Of a stretch of DNA of 64,000 nucleotides, positions 62,700 through 64,000 are shown one piece after another. Every line of letters begins with the position of its first letter. The stretch's first letter is position 1. This DNA is from Bin5 sp965208965 (GTDB lineage: Bacteria > Chloroflexota > Anaerolineae > Caldilineales > Caldilineaceae), in the NCBI GenBank assembly GCA_965208965.1, contig OZ242384.1, positions 868,001-932,000 on the forward strand. The letters are read 5' to 3'. Position numbers and translations under genes: made by a program. The notes beneath the pieces were generated by a model. That model did not search any database. It was not told the DNA's origin and saw only the letters and a list, made by a program, of their open reading frames with translations.

Positions 62700-63704
62700 T
62701 TACCAGAGATCGGGGAAGAGATCCACGTTTTCCTTGGTAATCAGGACGGCGGGCGAAGTCTGCCAGAAGATGACCGGGCGGTTCTCGGCCAGGTCCCTGG
62801 CGGACTGGATGATCTTGACGGCGATGAATGAGGCGTCGTTGAGGACGGTGCCCCACATGGTCCCGTCGCGAATGGCGTCGTAGACCTCCTTGGCGCCGCC
62901 ATCGACGCCGAGCACTTTGATGGTGTCCTCCAGGCCGGCCTCTGCGATCGCCCGGACTGCGCCGAGGCACATGTCGTCGTTATGGCAGTAGACCATGTGG
63001 ATCCGGTCGGGGTAGGCGGTCAGGTAGTTCTCCATCACGGTGCGGGCTTCTTCACGGTTCCACATGCCGGTGTCGACGGCGACGAGCTCTCTGCCGGGGC
63101 AGTTCTCGGCGACGTATTCGCGGGCGGAAGAGCGCTGCGGCACAAGGCCATGACCGGTGGCGCCTTCGATGATGACCCAACCCTGGCCGTCTTCCAAGGC
63201 CTGGCAAACGGCCATACCGGCGGTCTTGCCCTCTGCCCAGCCTGAAGAGCCGATCATCGTGTTCACGTAGCCGAGACCCTCTTCGTCAAGATCGGCGCCT
63301 TCCGCGATCACGGGGATGCCGGCCTCCTGGGCTTCGCGGAGGGCATCGTTGAGCGCAGAGGTGTCATAGGGTACGAGGGCGATCACATCGTACTGCTTGG
63401 TGATGCAGTCCTCGATCAGGCGGATCTCGTTGGGTATGTCGCCCTGGGTGTCGTAGACATCATATGTGAAGCCGAAAACATTGGCTTCCTTCTCCGCCAG
63501 AGTGACCTTGGCGGTCGAGTAGGGGTGGCCGAGTTCAATGATGTGGCAGATGCGCAGATCTTGCGCCAAAGGCCAATCTTTGGCTTCCGTCTGCACCTGC
63601 GCGGCTCCGTCCGCCGTCACCATCTGCCCGTCCGGCATCACGCAGGCCGTCATCAGGGATGCGAAAATCAAAATAGCGATCAGAACTCCGAATTGCTTCC
63701 TCAT
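62700..63704 (-). CDS. Sugar ABC transporter substrate-binding lipoprotein (RbsB/FrcB-like)
   Basis: 334 residues from ATG 63704 with AAGGAGAGCAG upstream. The lipoprotein signal ends in SLMTAC. The mature part is a type I periplasmic-binding fold with paired lobes: ICHIIELGHPYSTAKVTLAE, GIPVIAEGADLDEEG, then VYCHNDDMCLGAVRAIAEAG and VLGVDGGAKEVYDAIRDG. The ligand is probably a pentose or hexose. Ends 67 bp from the ATPase. Confidence 0.92.
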   Translation of the reverse strand: MRKQFGVLIAILIFASLMTACVMPDGQMVTADGAAQVQTEAKDWPLAQDLRICHIIELGHPYSTAKVTLAEKEANVFGFTYDVYDTQGDIPNEIRLIEDCITKQYDVIALVPYDTSALNDALREAQEAGIPVIAEGADLDEEGLGYVNTMIGSSGWAEGKTAGMAVCQALEDGQGWVIIEGATGHGLVPQRSSAREYVAENCPGRELVAVDTGMWNREEARTVMENYLTAYPDRIHMVYCHNDDMCLGAVRAIAEAGLEDTIKVLGVDGGAKEVYDAIRDGTMWGTVLNDASFIAVKIIQSARDLAENRPVIFWQTSPAVLITKENVDLFPDLW

Positions 63705-63888
63705 TTCTGCTCTCCTTTGTCTGGATAACACTGTCCACGCGGGTTGATTTCAGATCAGATGCGCGGGAGAGACATCTCCCTCCGGAACAGAAACCCGTTT
63801 TCCAAATAGGCTCTCCTTTCACCAAGAGGCTGCCGAAGACTTGCGCGACCCGAATTCAGGGCATTTACAGGAGCCCGGGCCTCAATGG

Positions 63889-64000
63889 TCAGGCCGTGCG
63901 GCGTCTGCGATTCATGTAGACATCTGATACCACAACGGAAACCAGAATGACGCCCTGGATTACCCATTGCCAGTAGGCGCTGACGCCGAGAAGGTTGAGC
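63889..64000 (-). CDS. Sugar ABC transporter permease, C-terminus (cut by window edge)
   Basis: Only the last ~36 residues are in the window. They read LNLLGVSAYWQWVIQGVILV, then a hydrophobic stretch and the basic ending VYMNRRRRTA. This is the C-terminal end of RbsC-type permeases (NLLGVxxxWQ...GxIL). It precedes the substrate-binding gene, so the minus-strand order is permease, binding protein, ATPase. The stop is at 63889-63891. Confidence 0.75.
   Translation of the reverse strand, partial: LNLLGVSAYWQWVIQGVILVSVVVSDVYMNRRRRTA

Noticed and set aside
1..64000. CRISPR arrays, tRNA and rRNA genes
   Set aside because: No regularly spaced direct repeats were seen, and no tRNA or rRNA sequence was recognised by eye in the intergenic regions; a tRNA scan would be needed to be certain.

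Overview
The window is GC-rich bacterial chromosome, densely coding, with operons mainly on the minus strand. No rRNA, tRNA or CRISPR array was recognised. The gene set suggests a member of Chloroflexota, perhaps Caldilineae or Anaerolineae: ThyX instead of ThyA, a TgpA-like transglutaminase, DUF5671 membrane proteins, DUF1385/YqhQ, AddAB-like recombination proteins, a fused CysN-CysC, a FrcBCA-type sugar importer and very large tubulin-like proteins. This placement is an inference from gene content, not from a marker-gene tree.

Layout. Positions 3-2967 hold an ABC-2 type exporter (permease cut by the window edge, plus ATPase). Positions 2986-5233 hold a minus-strand trio of methyltransferase, inositol-phosphatase-like enzyme and PH-domain protein. 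A metallo-beta-lactamase-fold protein (5611-6264), a TgpA-like protein (6315-8891) and a secreted TPR-like protein (9002-11131) follow. Next come a small NIPSNAP-like protein, a stand-alone IS630-type helix-turn-helix protein, a nucleotide-sugar dehydrogenase and a long-form ThyX. Positions 14782-19690 are a complete LivKHMGF branched-chain amino acid importer behind a good sigma70 promoter. A near-intact IS3-family element lies at 19975-21252, followed by YqhQ (DUF1385).

The most unusual block is 22642-32503, a three-gene minus-strand cluster. It encodes a 1222-residue von Willebrand A protein with one C-terminal membrane segment and a Trp-studded disordered tail, an 833-residue tubulin-like protein with an intact GTP-binding G-box, and a 1117-residue second protein. 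The last starts with a GGxG loop like a tubulin fold but lacks the G-box and carries two membrane segments. This looks like a membrane-associated cytoskeletal or membrane-remodelling system with an active GTPase, a probable pseudo-GTPase membrane partner and an extracellular adhesion-type domain.

After that come a tandem DsbA lipoprotein with a polyglutamine linker (33111-34577), a sulfate-activation pair CysD and CysN-CysC (34971-38032), an FAD oxidoreductase, a ComEA-like protein, an acyl-CoA dehydrogenase-like flavoprotein, and a B12-binding subunit with MeaB. An Uma2 pseudogene broken by an in-frame TGA and a secreted protein of four long repeats (44612-46960) follow. AddA/AddB-like helicase-nucleases (47150-53274), a PIN toxin with its antitoxin, DUF1697 and DUF5671 proteins and two small envelope proteins come next. 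The window closes with an M20 amidohydrolase, an MDR reductase, a MaoC hydratase, a membrane-anchored Cas4/Dna2-like nuclease without CRISPR, and a sugar ABC importer that runs off the right edge.
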